Assembly (NCBI GenBank): GCA_019454045.1 | Contig: SKCR01007816.1 | Coordinates: 558,001-622,000, forward strand | Reading direction: 5' to 3' | Length of the DNA: 64,000 nt | Source of the DNA: Zanthoxylum bungeanum | Taxonomy: Eukaryota > Streptophyta > Magnoliopsida > Sapindales > Rutaceae | Part shown: piece after piece, positions 11,164 to 23,265 of the stretch | Layout: each line of letters starts with the position of its first letter | How positions within the stretch are numbered: the stretch's first letter is position 1 | The notes under the pieces: generated by a model | Told to the model about the DNA's origin: nothing | Database searches by the model: none | Seen by the model: the letters and a program-made list of their open reading frames with translations, nothing else | Position numbers and translations under genes: made by a program

Positions 11164-14100
11164 TAAATATGATTCATCCTCGAATCCTTTCAGGGGCTTA
11201 GCTCACATATTTATCTTGGTCGAGGATATATGTGTCTCTGTTTATCCTTATCTTCTTAATTTCCTTTTTGCTCTTCTGTTCGAGATCTTAATACTAAGAC
11301 CTCTGGAAATCTTTTGTCACGCTTGTATATATCTCTTCCAAAGTTTGTGAGTCTTAGTTAATAATTCCTTGAATTTCTGACTACCTCTATGCATCACATA
11401 AATCTCATTTCTAAACCGCTAGACATACTTAACCTCCTTTAATTCAACTATTTGCATGAGCTATCAGTTCTCAAATGGTACTATATCTGTGACTTGTCGT
11501 CTTACTCATTTTAGTTCCATTCTTATTTGAAACCTTTTTATATCCTTTGTCATGACAACAATAATTCCTAAATATCCTTGGGAACTTCTGTTATTCTTCA
11601 CGTTTAGGGTATTACCATATGCTTTATACTATAGCCAATAACCTTCACTTTCCCTTAACTTATTTATACTTCGAGTTCTTGGCTATTCTTCATAATTTAC
11701 ATTTTAATCACCTCATAAGATATATTTTATTAGATATTTTCTTAGCTCCGCGTACTAGATCTTAGTTTATATTCATCATCGTATCTTAACTGACTAGTTG
11801 CTCTTTTCCTTTTTCTTATTAAAAATTCCTTGTTGCTGATGAGCTTATTCCTTCTAATTCTTACATATTTGACTATCTATGGGTTTAGGACTTCATAACT
11901 CATAGTTAACTTCTCCATGCACTCTCATTGTCAATTAATGGCTCCCATAATTAGGACGTTACTTCTGGGTAGTTTCTCTAGCGATTCTTCTTGATTGGCT
12001 AAGAGCTTGAGATAAGGTATCTATGTTAAACCTAACTGTATGCACCTTTATGGTTACTGTCTTTTATGCTGACTATTATTTCTTTGCCTACTTGCACTCT
12101 AGAATGCTCCACCTTCAATTATCCTTCGATTCTTATCTTGTTAAGAGTTGTCTCGATCTCAACAATTTCAGTATTCTTAGTTTCCTTGACTGTCTCTAAG
12201 TTGTGCTTAGTCTCTTCTTGAGTTATTCTATACATTATCCTTAACGGTGCATTGCGAAAAGAATATACGAGTTACTATCATCCATCTTTCTCCCCTCACT
12301 TATATGATAGAATTCCAGTCTTATCCCAATTCTGAAAAGCTTACTATTCTGAAGTACCATTGAAAATTTGTCTCAGCATTATACACTTCTGTCATTATTT
12401 ATCTGGTATCTATTTTATTATCATCTTATCTCAACAGTTTTACCTCTACTTTTCATTTGATGTTCTTCATGTATTCTTTCTTGTTCTTAACTATTTGTGG
12501 AATTGCTGGTTCCTCTGTATCTATTTTTTTACCTTGAGGGGCATCAATCTTTACAATTCTTTGGTTATGTCTATCGTTGGTTCTTTTGCATTCCGCTATC
12601 GCTTGACTACTATTTTCTTTTTTAATCATCTCATATAGACTGTTTTTTTTCTTAAACCTTTTTACTTAGCACCATTTTCTCATTTTACTCATTTCTTATA
12701 CTAAATCTGAGGATTTTTATATTTCGGCCTATTTTACTTGTGTATTCAATTGCTTCTAGGAATATCTTTAAAGTAAAAAAAAAAAAAAAAAGGTCTATCT
12801 TTGCTGCTGTTGTATAACGAGGGTTAAGAGGGTTGGGGGGTCTTGACGTCTTACTGATGGTGGTAATCTCAGTAGCTAATCATGCTATGATTGTACTTGC
12901 TGCTTATCTATTAGCCTGGAATTTTTTTCCCGTGTTTACACGTCTGGTGTCGACTCTCGTACTAAGATTCTTCTGCTATATGCTACATGAGTTTTCTGTT
13001 TCAACTTCACTCTTGATCCTCCTTCCGTCTAAGATTATACTACCTCTTATTGTGAACTTCCTGTAGAGTCATGCCCTCTAAAAACTCTATTGTGCTGCCT
13101 CTGTATTTCTTTCCACTAGTCACTGTTGCTTAAATGTCTATATTCATTACTTCCTCTCAGAGGCCTACTATACTTCCTCTATTATTGGTTCTTATGAAGT
13201 TTACTTCGCTACTTAGATTTCATTCTCATCATAATTCCTTGAACTTCTTTCGTTTCTACTCATCTGAAAACTCCATCAACTTTGATTGCTTAGGACATCT
13301 CTATTAAATCCTTTGGTTCAAGTGTTATTCTCTTACTAGTCCTTTCATCACAATATAATAAGACTCTTTATAGGTTACATATGATATATTCATGAGAATT
13401 GTCCCATTTGGTTCTTACTCTTCTGAGTCTTTACTTCCTTAAAGGTTCTCATTTCAATGATGATTTCTAGATTTGGCTCGACTCTCTGTGACTTCAAACT
13501 TTTCTATCTCATGCTTCTTTCTATACTCCGTTGAACTCATTGGTTCGGTTGTTTCGAGGTTTATCTAATTTGTCAAATGCACTTCTTCACTGGTTTTTCT
13601 CCATACTGAGCTCTAAGTAGATGGGTGAGTATATACATTCCATAGGGATCTGTGAACCTGCATTCCTATTATTTTCATAAGCTTGGTGACGGTCTGGTTA
13701 GGTGTCCATAAGCTTACTTAGAGTTTGGGGCTACTGAAAAGGGAAAATTACTATTGAAAACCATTTTGACTATATCATGTCTTAGGCTTCCTCACTCTTA
13801 TTACTTATTCTGAGGTTTCCGCTTTTACATTTCTGGCTTCAAGTTACGTTATTTTTTGTCATTATATATACTGAAGTCTCTTGTTACTTTCTGCATCCTC
13901 CTATATATCTTCTTACTCTATCTCTTGGTTCCAGACTAAGCTAATGAGGCTAGTGTTGGTCCATTTTTATGGGCTTCCTTCTAAACTTCTACTCTCTGCT
14001 CTTGTTATAGGCTACAGTTATACCATTTACTCTTACTTGTTTATGCTAATAATCCTTTAACTTATGAGTTCCTCCAATTTCTTGGGTGTGTTTCCTTAAA

Positions 14101-15260
14101 CTTACACATGTCTCTATCAGTATTGGTTTGAAATATTGGTTCTCAGTGGTACTGTAAACTTGCCCATCTTGACTTGTGTCGGGTTCTTTCTATTTTATCC
14201 TTAGGAACCTTCTTGGTTCCTTTCTAGTTAAACCATCCCTCGAGATCTGATGTTCCCGCCCCAGAATATAGTGTCACAAGTACTGGGCTCTCTTACGGTT
14301 ATCTTTATCCATGGTCTCAAATGATGAGACGATCATCCTGCATTTTAACGGGTATCGGCATCCTTGTTCTGACACACTATGCCCTAGTAGAGTCCATTAC
14401 TTATGTAAGGTAGGTATGAGATAGACTCCGTCAGGACCATTACTTTGACTGATGTCACTGAGAGATAAGGATCTAGGCAGATTAGAACCTTATCTATCAG
14501 ATTCTTAGAGTACAGTAATTAGTCATTTCTATTTACGATCTTCACTTATTTGCCTACAAGCTTGAGTTTGGGGGTCTATAATCTCTACACACTTATTGGT
14601 ATCTTTTGTCTATTGGAATTCCCACGTTTGATTCTGATTTCCTAATTCTATTATTTTCTAACTATCATTCGTTACTCTTGAAACTTGCTTTCTATTTGAG
14701 GTACTTAAAACTATTGGGTCTATTTGACGGAATTTTCTGATAAGGAAAAGAGTCTTACCAGGAAGAAAAAAGATCTTTCGAGAAGGGAAGGAACCCTACT
14801 TAGATTTACTTGACATATCACTCTTGTATCCAGTTTATTCTAATTTGCTCATATATCTATCTGATTCTATATCTCCACGCTTTACTATCTCTGATTACCT
14901 TAAGCCTCTATACTTTATCCTTTAATTTTCTTTTCTAACTTTCTCTTCCTCTTTCTACTTTCCTGGGTGGGTATCTTTAAAACTTTACTATCTATTCTCG
15001 TAGCTTATTTCAAGCTTTTGATAATTCACCAAGATAACTATAGAATGTTTCTCAACTTGCGAAAAGGAGTATGGTTGCTATTATGACAGAAAATATTTGA
15101 AAAGCTTGGAAATTTCTTACTAACATGTCTATAGAGTTTGAGGACGTACTCAAGGATCGGATACTGGAGAGGTAGTGCCTCACGTACTAGTACCCCGGGC
15201 ATACTATATATACAAGACCCCAACACTCTGCCTACTGCAATCACTAACTCCATAGACTTT
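11164..15260 (-). mobile_element. Gyp-M internal region, no recognisable genes
   Basis: About 4.1 kb, pyrimidine-rich on the plus strand. Only short ORFs exist and none carries a motif I know. A run of 18 A lies at 12775-12792. Next to the purine tract the minus strand reads a short tail like the end of a gypsy polyprotein (GGATTCGAGGATGAATC), which hints at lost coding sequence. I see nothing else. Confidence 0.55.
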
Positions 15261-15272
15261 GCTCTGATACCA
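15261..15272 (-). other. Gyp-M primer binding site, tRNA-Met type
   Basis: Minus strand TGGTATCAGAGC, four bases from the end of the 5' LTR. Confidence 0.8.
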
Positions 15273-15276
15273 TCTT

Positions 15277-17137
15277 TGTAACATCCCCAATCCCGGAGAT
15301 GCTACCGGCAGGGAATAGGCTATATTATCCCATTGAGCCTCTGACTTTCTAACTATGAACAACACTAATACTCTTTTCTCAATCAAAATCTCATGTATAG
15401 GACCGTTGCCAAAACTCGACAACATGAAATGCAAACTGAATATTAATAACTGTATACTTAATAACACTTTCTTTTATAATTTTATTGGTAAACATTTTAA
15501 TTTTTTACAATGACCGATACAATACCAATGCCTTCTCTTTGACTCTGACTGGAATCTCTCTCTCTTTGACTTGACCTAGTGGACTCCATACCCTAGTGAC
15601 TGTCATCAGTATCCATCCTCCTGAGCTCGTCCTCTGAGTAATCCTGCAAAATAAAGAAACTGGGAGTGGGGAGTAGATTGTTTGAACGATCTAAGTGAGT
15701 GGACAATTAGAACCAAAAACTGATATGCTTATGAAAACTCTTAGTTCCAAAACTGAAATTGTTGCTAGTAAACCATATTTTTCTGAAAACTATTTTCTTA
15801 TCTAAAAACACAACCTTTCTGTAAAACTCTCGTAAAATCGTTTCTGTGAAACTAAAATTTCTTTCCAAAACAATTTTGTAGAAAATTCTTTTTTGAAAAC
15901 TGTATCTTTGAAAATATGTCACTGAAATCTATCTCTGAAAAACCTGACGCATGAGGGCATTACGTATCGCCGTCCCCCCATACGCCTAACTAGAGCCAGG
16001 AGTGAAAATCCATGACATTGAAGCGTTACGTATCACCATCCCCCAAAGCATGCCACTACCTGTCCCTGAAACTAGTGGTATTGGGATGTTACATATTGTC
16101 ATCCCCTAAGCCATTGAACTAGAACCTAGTGTGCGGATCTATGCTACCCTCCAGGCTCTGAATCTAGGATCTATGAGCATTTGTCATCCCTAGTCCTTAA
16201 CTGTGTGTTCGCACGATCTCTGAGTCCGTCAATTCTATATATGTGTCAAGTTACTTACTGATGTGGGTTTTTCCCCATGCCTCGAAAACATATAATTCAT
16301 GCTTTGAAAACATCTCTTTCTAAAACATCATCAAATGTAAAATAACTGAAATCAGACTTTGGCTAACGCCCTATATACTTTTAAATGTAAGTCTTACATT
16401 AAAACATTTAAAAGAAAAGCAAATCGAGAAAAAAAGGTCCACTCACAAATTTGGAATCTGGCCGACAATAATCACTTGCTGAAGAAAACTTTGATTCCTG
16501 CGATGATCTTGAATCATATTCTTCCTTCACAACTAGAGCCTCCAAACTCCTTTTTTATCTTCTTATGCTTGATTTGAGTTGGATTCTTTCTATTTTCTTT
16601 CCAGTTTTCTTGTAAATCTCTCTATCTTTCTCCTTCTTCTTCTTCATTTCTCATCTCCCTCTCTTCATGTTTTCTTCAATCTTTTCCCTAATTTTGGTAA
16701 ATGTTGAATAATACCAACCTTTTATACTTGGGGTTATTTGAAATTGGTAAAATTAGAGAAGAGTTTTGAAATTTATAGAAACTTTGAGAATTTACTAGAA
16801 TGACCATCGGGTACTATTCATCTGAATTTTTGATCTATATTTTCAACTCATTTCTGGTACGAATTTAGAAAACTATTCAACGCGGAAGTTGTAGGTCTCG
16901 ATCTTAGTTTTCTGGTGATATAAAATTCATAAACATCAAAGTTTGTATGAGAATGTTATGGCCCAAATACCATAGGTTGTGCGGAATGGAATATTGTACA
17001 ATTTCGTATCAGAATTTCAAGAAATATACTGATTGTCCCCAAAGTCATTTCATGAGTGTATATGTGTCCATACATAATTTATGTTATGTGACACTCGTCT
17101 CACAATATAGCAGAAATCGAGATTACTGATTGTTACA
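15277..17137 (-). repeat. Gyp-M 5' LTR
   Basis: Reads TGTAACAATCAG... to ...GGGGATGTTACA on the minus strand. Pairs with 9319-11151. The TSD ATGGT follows at 17138. Confidence 0.88.
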
Positions 17138-17142
17138 ATGGT

Positions 17143-18848
17143 CATATATGGATTGATCTGAATCTTGAGTCTACTACGAACTCCTGCATGGCAGTCTATG
17201 TCGTTTGATTTACAAAGGTGAGGTTGGTGTAGAAATCCCGAACAATTGCTACGTACTTTGGGGACATGGTTTGGTGTGTAGCTGGGGATGTTTTACATAG
17301 ATAGGGAGTTTATTCCTTCTTGCGAGAAGTAGATGAGTATCTTCCTTAAAGATTGATTTGGTACTTGAACGATTAGAGTGCTCAAGTATTTCTATTGTGA
17401 ATAGAAAGATTACCATTCATAATGGTTATGAATAAATAGTTCATTAGAGAATCAATGGTATTTAAGGTAAAAATAATTAGAGGGGTATAACAGATATTAT
17501 GACCCGGCTCTAATTATGAGATATTCGTGAAGGGCCAATCTGTATGTAATGACTATATCGATGGACACAGACGTGGTTCAGCTTAAATTATCTCTCTGCG
17601 GTAATGAGTGTGCAGCTTCGAGTTTTTAGTAGAATAACTCGAAGTTAATAATTGGAAATATTTAATTAAGAGTTTAATTAATATTTCGAGATTATTGGAG
17701 CTCGGAACCGTAGGTCCATTTGGTCCCCATGTTACCTCGATATACTGTAGCAGATTAAATATAATTGGATTGTCTAATTATATACTCACATATGTATAAT
17801 TTATATTATTAATATGATTAATAATATTGTTTTGTCACACTTGAAACTATATTTTAATTTTAATATATGGTTTTATAATAAATGATTATATTATAATTAT
17901 TTATTATAGATTATTAAATTATATTATGTAATTTAATAAAGTTTAAATTTTGAATTTCCAAAAAAGGATTTTGGAAACCTTTGGTTGGTTTTGGAAGTTA
18001 CACATTTTAAAATATGATAAAATATTTATTTTGTAACATCTTTTGTCTTTAAGGAAAGTAAATTTGATGTTACAAAATTTTTGAAAAATAATTAAGGCTG
18101 GCCGAATTTACACATGGGAAAATGGAAATGTTTGTTTTATTTTGGAAATAAAAAACCATAGGTATATAAAGAAAATAAGATTTTCTTCTTGCCTAACCTA
18201 ATTCATTCTAACCCTAGCCACCATTTTCTTATTCTAAGAATTTTCTCAAGTGTTGAAGAAAGAAAAACAAGAATAAGAAGAACCAAAACCAAATCTTGTG
18301 TGACAATACTTTGATCACTAAAGAGTTTAGAGATTTATTTGTGAGTATAGCCCACGTTATATTTTTGGTAACGAGATATAGCACGAAAGGCCTTTTAGTG
18401 TCGGACGAAAATTCACTATCTTCTTTTTTTCTAATACACCTCACGACAATGAGCAGATTTTTCTTATTCCAGCTACTAAAAGTTGTATTTTTTTGTTCGG
18501 TTTGATTTGTTATTAATCCAGAAAAATTGGGAAACATCAAGGGGTATTTTATGACTGTTTTGGGGATGGTTTTAACAGAAAAAATATACCTGAAACTTTG
18601 CCAGTATAGGCGCAAATAAAGGGTTGTTTCAGGGGTATGATGGGCGCATATTCGAGTCCAAAACAATCAAGAATTAAGTTGTTGTTCAAGGGCTATTCCG
18701 GGGCTGAAATTTTATCAAAAACAGAAGAAATTTTTTAGTGAAGCAGCTGGTCATATTCGGCCAAGCGAAGGGAAGGGCAGAGAAAATTTTCAAGTCTGAT
18801 ACCGGGTGCCTAAGGCACTTCTGCTACGTTAGGAAATCGGTTCCTACA
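17143..18848 (+). mobile_element. Solo LTR of Cop-B family, right part
   Basis: Continues the LTR begun at 8926, matching 5285-6968 of the other solo LTR. It keeps the TATA box (TATATAAA at 18163) and the end CGGTTCCTACA. It is followed by TATAC, a one-mismatch TSD of CATAC at 8921. Confidence 0.88.
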
Positions 18849-19035
18849 TATACGTCACATGAATCCAATATGGTTGCCTTGTGATCCCATCTTTGTTCCT
18901 CGGGTTAGCACATCGGGGCAGATGATACTGATCAAATATCCCTTTACCTCTTTCAAATAGGTCGGGTTTCACAGACATTAACCTCATTGGATCGGGCTGC
19001 ACCAACTCTCAGAAAATCCAAAATCAACACCCTTC
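18849..19035. other. Unidentified target sequence, part 2
   Basis: Joins 8925 on the left and 25372 on the right when the two insertions are removed. No gene is recognised. The last nine bases, ACACCCTTC (19027-19035), recur at 25363-25371 beyond CACTA-1. Confidence 0.5.
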
Positions 19036-19049
19036 AAGAAAAAAGGCTT

Positions 19050-19375
19050 TTACTGATACTAAATTAGTGTCAGTAAAGGGTTTTACTGACACTATATAAA
19101 TGTGTCAGTGTTGCCGCAGCCAGAAATCACTGACACTAGTTTATAGTGTCAGTGATTCTTAGTGTCAGTAAACGTTAATACTGTAGTATCAGAAAATTAT
19201 TGACACTATGGTATCAGTAATCTCTCACACTATTTTAGTGTCAGTAAATTATTGACACTATATCATCAGTATTTAGTGATACTATAGTGTCAGTAAATTT
19301 TGTTACTGCAGTATCAGTATATCGCATATATTTGATTTTTAGTGTCAGTAATTATTGTTACTATAGTATCAATAT
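19050..19375. repeat. CACTA-1 left subterminal repeat zone
   Basis: About a dozen near-copies of TTACTGACACTA or its complement TAGTGTCAGTAA, in both orientations. In En/Spm-type elements such arrays bind the accessory transposase protein. Confidence 0.8.
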
Positions 19376-19451
19376 CCGTCAATATCTTTTAAAATTTAAA
19401 AATCGTATTATTTCACAATTATATTTCTTATTTTTTGTAATTAAATTAATC

Positions 19452-19478
19452 ATAAAATATATATATATATATATATAT
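19452..19478. repeat. (AT)n microsatellite
   Basis: Run of alternating A and T inside CACTA-1. A compound (AC)n(AT)n lies at 19991-20028. Confidence 0.9.
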
Positions 19479-19990
19479 ACCAACTCAATGAAATAAAAAC
19501 CTAAAAAATTACATTTATATAAAATTCGCAATATAATAGATTAATCGTATTAATCAATTCAACAGTATCACATGATGAATACAAAAACTCCATAGACAAT
19601 CTTTAAATTAACATATATATATTTCAAAAACTACTCTTAAAGTCCCATCAAAATGTCATGCCCCCACCAAAATTCATGATACTTGTTGAGAAGCCTGCAA
19701 CAATCCCCCAACAATATGATATCAGGCACAAAATCTGAAATTATAAACCAAATGTTAAGAATTAGATGGACTTCCAAAAAAAATCGATATCTTCATAAAT
19801 AAAAACATTAAATACATCCAAATAAAAATACAAAATATAACCCTAATCTAATTTTTGTCACATAAAGCACTTATTGACAATAACCATACCAACAACCTAA
19901 GAGCATGCATATAAAAAACCAAATGGCATCCATAATAACAAGTTGTATCTTTCATACCGCTACATAATCACCAAAACAAACAAATCAATA

Positions 19991-20029
<39 letters not shown>

Positions 20030-20814
20030 GACGGACATAAAACTGAAATAAAAGGATCTCATGAACCAGATGAAGTTTATCAGATGACATGATCTAATAC
20101 TGTTTCCAAATGCAGGAAGCAAATCAAGATGACAAGATAGTTGTTCATTATGGAATTCCTGGAAACTAAAAGTTCAAAGCTCAAAATGTACTAGAATGTA
20201 ACATTCCAGGTAATTGCCATAAAAATAGATGAGATAAACATGTTAGATCTCAATATATCAAATACTGCTTCCATAGCATTCATGCTGTACCTCAAAGCAC
20301 ATCAGATGACAGGTGCCATATCCCCCAAAGGTTTCAACAAGTATCAATCAAAACATGGCAAAACTTCATCAAGTAAAAAACTATCTCCAAGTTCATGTCT
20401 GACATAGAGAACATCGAGACACTGTTAATAGAATATTTTACATCATGATTGTTTTAACTTTCAAGTCTCAAAGCAATCTTACCCACTAGCAAAACTCACA
20501 AATAAAACAAATTAACCCACCAAATTAAACCCATCAGGGCATAAAACTGAAATAAAAGATATGATTCATATTGCTTTCACTGAAGTAAAAAATCTGGGGA
20601 AAAAATTCTAAGCTAAAAGTAGAAACAAGAATGTATTAATTTACAGAAAAGAGAAATACCATACTACTTCATTAACTCAACGAACAATAGCTATGTTGTC
20701 CTTGTCATTTGTATTCTGCAAGAATAGAAGATTTCCCAATATGTCATGAATTAAAGTGAAAAAATAGGAAGTAATAATCACCTCTGTAAAACATGTCCTT
20801 GTAATTACCTCTTC

Positions 20815-21285
20815 ATTATACTGTGTGATTATATATGCAACATATATTGCCCAATCATCACGGAGTTGCGTTATATCTTCCAGAGTGTACTCATTAATCC
20901 CCTTGAACTTTAAAATATTTATAAGTTAGAATTTTAAACAGTAAGATATCTTAATTGAAAAGATATCTTAATTGACTAGTGATAAAACTTAACTATTGTT
21001 AACTTACATTGTCTTTTAGAATGTTCACATTTGTTACAATTTGCTGCATGTATTTCATCACATAATAACCGCATTCAAAACTTCCAGGCTGCATTGGACA
21101 CTATAAAAAAGAATTATCATATCAATATTAGTTCATTTAGACATATTCTAAATATTCTCATTGTTGCATATCACAAAAAAATATATATATATCATAACTT
21201 TGTACCTTCACAGATACCCAAGTCACACTACCGCTCTTATTATTAGAATGTAAAGATTGATACACTCTAATTCCCCTACAAAAAA
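20815..21285 (-). pseudogene. ULP1-like (C48) peptidase C-terminal exons of CACTA-1
   Basis: The minus strand reads GIRVYQSLHSNNK...VTWVSVKV (21285-21206), then an AT-rich, intron-like gap. Next is CPMQPGSFECGYYVMKYMQQ (about 21103-21044), the hallmark block around the catalytic cysteine of ULP1/SENP peptidases captured by plant CACTA elements. A further exon near 20905-20815 reads INEYTLEDITQLRDDWAIYV, typical of the C-terminus. ULP1 enzymes remove SUMO from proteins; the role inside CACTA elements is not settled. The upstream catalytic histidine and aspartate exons were not located, so the gene is probably incomplete. Confidence 0.75.
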
Positions 21286-21572
21286 TTATAATTGGATATC
21301 ATATAAATAATGCAACAATAAACCCAATGTTAAAATAAAGAGAAAACAACTATAACTTAACTGATTAACAATTTGCATCAACTCATCAACTAAGTGATTT
21401 CATGTCATTCTTGTTAGGTATGATAAATTCATTTGCCAACTCACTCCTGAAGTTCCTTAAAGAAACTCCCATCAACTTTAGCACTTGTCCTTTCATCTTT
21501 AAACTCAAAGCAAATTTTTTCTATACACAAATAAGAAAATATTAGCACTATAAATATTTAACAATATAGTTG

Positions 21573-21941
21573 TCATTGTAAGAAAATATCAACCTGAAAA
21601 TGTTGCCATAGGAACTCCTTCACCTCTAAGGGCACACGCCTCCAATCATCATATGTAATCGAAATTGTTTCCCGAACGATAACTCCTATGTAATTTCTCA
21701 GCTCATTTCTTCCTTGTCCAATAGGAACTCCGTATATATTGTACTCAACCACTATTTTATCCCCATCCTTTTGCAAATCTTTCTTCTTGGTTTGTTTTCT
21801 TCTTGAAGGCCTACCTTCAAGATCTGGAAGATTCATCTCTTCATGTTCAGCCATAACTCTATAATCCCTACAATACTGAAAACAACAAATAAGTACATCA
21901 TTTAAATAACATTTAATAACAAACTGCTTTCTCTGATCCAT
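21573..21941 (-). pseudogene. En/Spm (Ptta-type) transposase-like domain of CACTA-1
   Basis: Open frame of 122 codons. Residues 40-117 hold a basic stretch (RPSRRKQTKKKD) and then YGVPIGQGRNELRNYIGVIV and DDWRRVPLEVKEFLWQHF. This is the pattern of the plant Ptta/En/Spm transposase family, usually the N-terminal part of the protein that ends in the ULP1-like peptidase at 20815-21285. The two are on the same strand in the right order, so they are probably exons of one gene. It ends at an AT-rich, intron-like region on its 3' side. The given start may lie in an intron, because the first 25 residues look unlike the family. Confidence 0.72.
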
Positions 21942-22131
21942 ATTATAAAGTACATATATAAATCACTTACATAATTAGAGACACAAAATAATGGTTTAAG
22001 GTAAAGATAAATAAAAGAGATAGACGAATCTAATAAAAAAGTGTCATTTAATATAAGAAACAAACCACTTACATAATTCAAAAACTGTCATATTCATAGC
22101 CTAATGAAATTATAAAATTACAAATCTTTAT

Positions 22132-22347
22132 CTACTGGAATTCTCCCACATCATCATCATCATTCAAATTACAAAGTGGAAGTTTGTTGGATAATGGTGC
22201 ATATACATCAATGTCATCACAACGGGCGCAAGGACATCTAATTAACATTCGATTTTCAGAATTAAGAATTGCAAACTCCAAGAATTCATCAACTCCAACA
22301 CGATATTCACTGGAAAGTCTATCACAATATATCCATTTTTTGTCCAT
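22132..22347 (-). pseudogene. Transposase-associated (Transpos_assoc) domain of CACTA-1
   Basis: 71 codons starting MDKKWIYCDRLSSEYRVGVD, followed by EFLEFA and a CPCARCDD cysteine motif. This is the N-terminal domain that precedes the TNP2 transposase core in plant CACTA elements. The frame ends after an acidic NLNDDDDVGEF stretch, and only 190 bp separate it from the next coding block. The roughly 2-kb TNP2 core is therefore deleted. The start fits the family's usual N-terminus. Confidence 0.82.
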
Positions 22348-23226
22348 TTTACGTACCTAACCTGTTCATAATATGTACCTTGTCGATGTAAGTTTATAAA
22401 ATTTTCATAATTAGTTTCAAAGGTTTAAAGAAAACATACATTAGAGTAAAATAACGAAGAACATTGGCTTGAATACATTAGGTTAAAACAATGAGCAAAC
22501 AGTTTATTATATCTTTAGTGCTTAGATTCATAAGTTGTTGGTTTTTTTTTTCAGTTTATAAGTTTGAATGTCATGTGGCCATGCACAATCCCAGTAATGT
22601 ACTAGATAGAAACAAAAGGGAAACAATCACCCAAAAACCGGCATGCTAAGTCAAAGATAAGCCGAAGCATAACAATACATAATATTAAACTTCAACACAT
22701 AAACTATCAAAATAGGCATCACATATAGGAAATCACTAAAGAACTGTACAAGCCCTTCAATTACCTCCATAAGATGCACTAACTTAATATAGAAAATCAT
22801 AAAATTTTGTGTACCTTTCCACTTTGAGGACTGCCCGAGCACTTGGTGGTATTATAACTTTTTGAAGCGTGCTTTAAACAATGATCCTGTGAAACTTCTT
22901 TTGTTAGAAATCTACTTTTTACATTTTGATAATATTACCAACAGCTCTATATGTCAGTTCGAAATCTACATAAATTCTAGTAAAACCAGACATGAAACTC
23001 TGACCATCCAAATTTGGCCATGATGAGAAGCTCGCAAACCGTTATGCTGGATTTGGAAGAACAGAATACTTTGTAAATCAGTAAGGTTGTAAAATATTAA
23101 ACATTAAACATTAAACAATCACCTTATCACAGCAAGTGAGCAGCTGAATTAGATTATAAACCCCACCAAAATTCTTGTCCAGAAAGCTCTGCAGATGGGT
23201 TATGCAATTAAGTAATATCAAACTCC
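22348..23226. other. CACTA-1 upstream internal sequence, non-coding
   Basis: AT-rich sequence between the Transpos_assoc frame and the inner copy of the terminus. Short ORFs only; nothing recognised. It probably holds the promoter side of the CACTA-1 genes. Confidence 0.4.
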
Positions 23227-23265
23227 CTAACCTTAGTGTCAGTAAAGGCCTTTTTTCTTGTAGTG
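23227..23265 (-). repeat. Inner copy of the CACTA-1 terminus
   Basis: 39 bases ending CTTGTAGTG, identical to the true right end at 25324-25362. Unlike the true end it has no subterminal repeats before it. The 2.1 kb between the two copies is mostly a Gyp-R LTR fragment plus the subterminal zone. Confidence 0.85.

Larger units (their letters stand above)
9319..17137 (-). mobile_element. Gyp-M: complete LTR retrotransposon with a coding-poor interior
   Basis: Bounded by an exact 5-bp TSD, ATGGT (9314-9318 and 17138-17142). Two LTRs start TGTAAC on the plus strand and end GTTACA: 9319-11151 (1833 bp) and 15277-17137 (1861 bp). A primer site beside the right LTR and a purine tract beside the left LTR both place transcription on the minus strand, so the right LTR is the 5' LTR. 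The 4.1-kb interior has no long ORF and I could not find RT, integrase or gag motifs. Typical gypsy elements of this build have about 4.5-5 kb of coding sequence, so this is either a badly decayed element or a non-autonomous one. It lies inside a Cop-B solo LTR. Confidence 0.88.

Noticed and set aside
18229..18666. 145-codon minus-strand ORF
   Set aside because: Antisense to a Cop-B solo LTR; no counterpart in the LTR at 4860 and no known motif.
19991..20028. Possible CRISPR-like or satellite array
   Set aside because: Only a compound dinucleotide run. No spaced repeats are present, and the genome is plant nuclear DNA.
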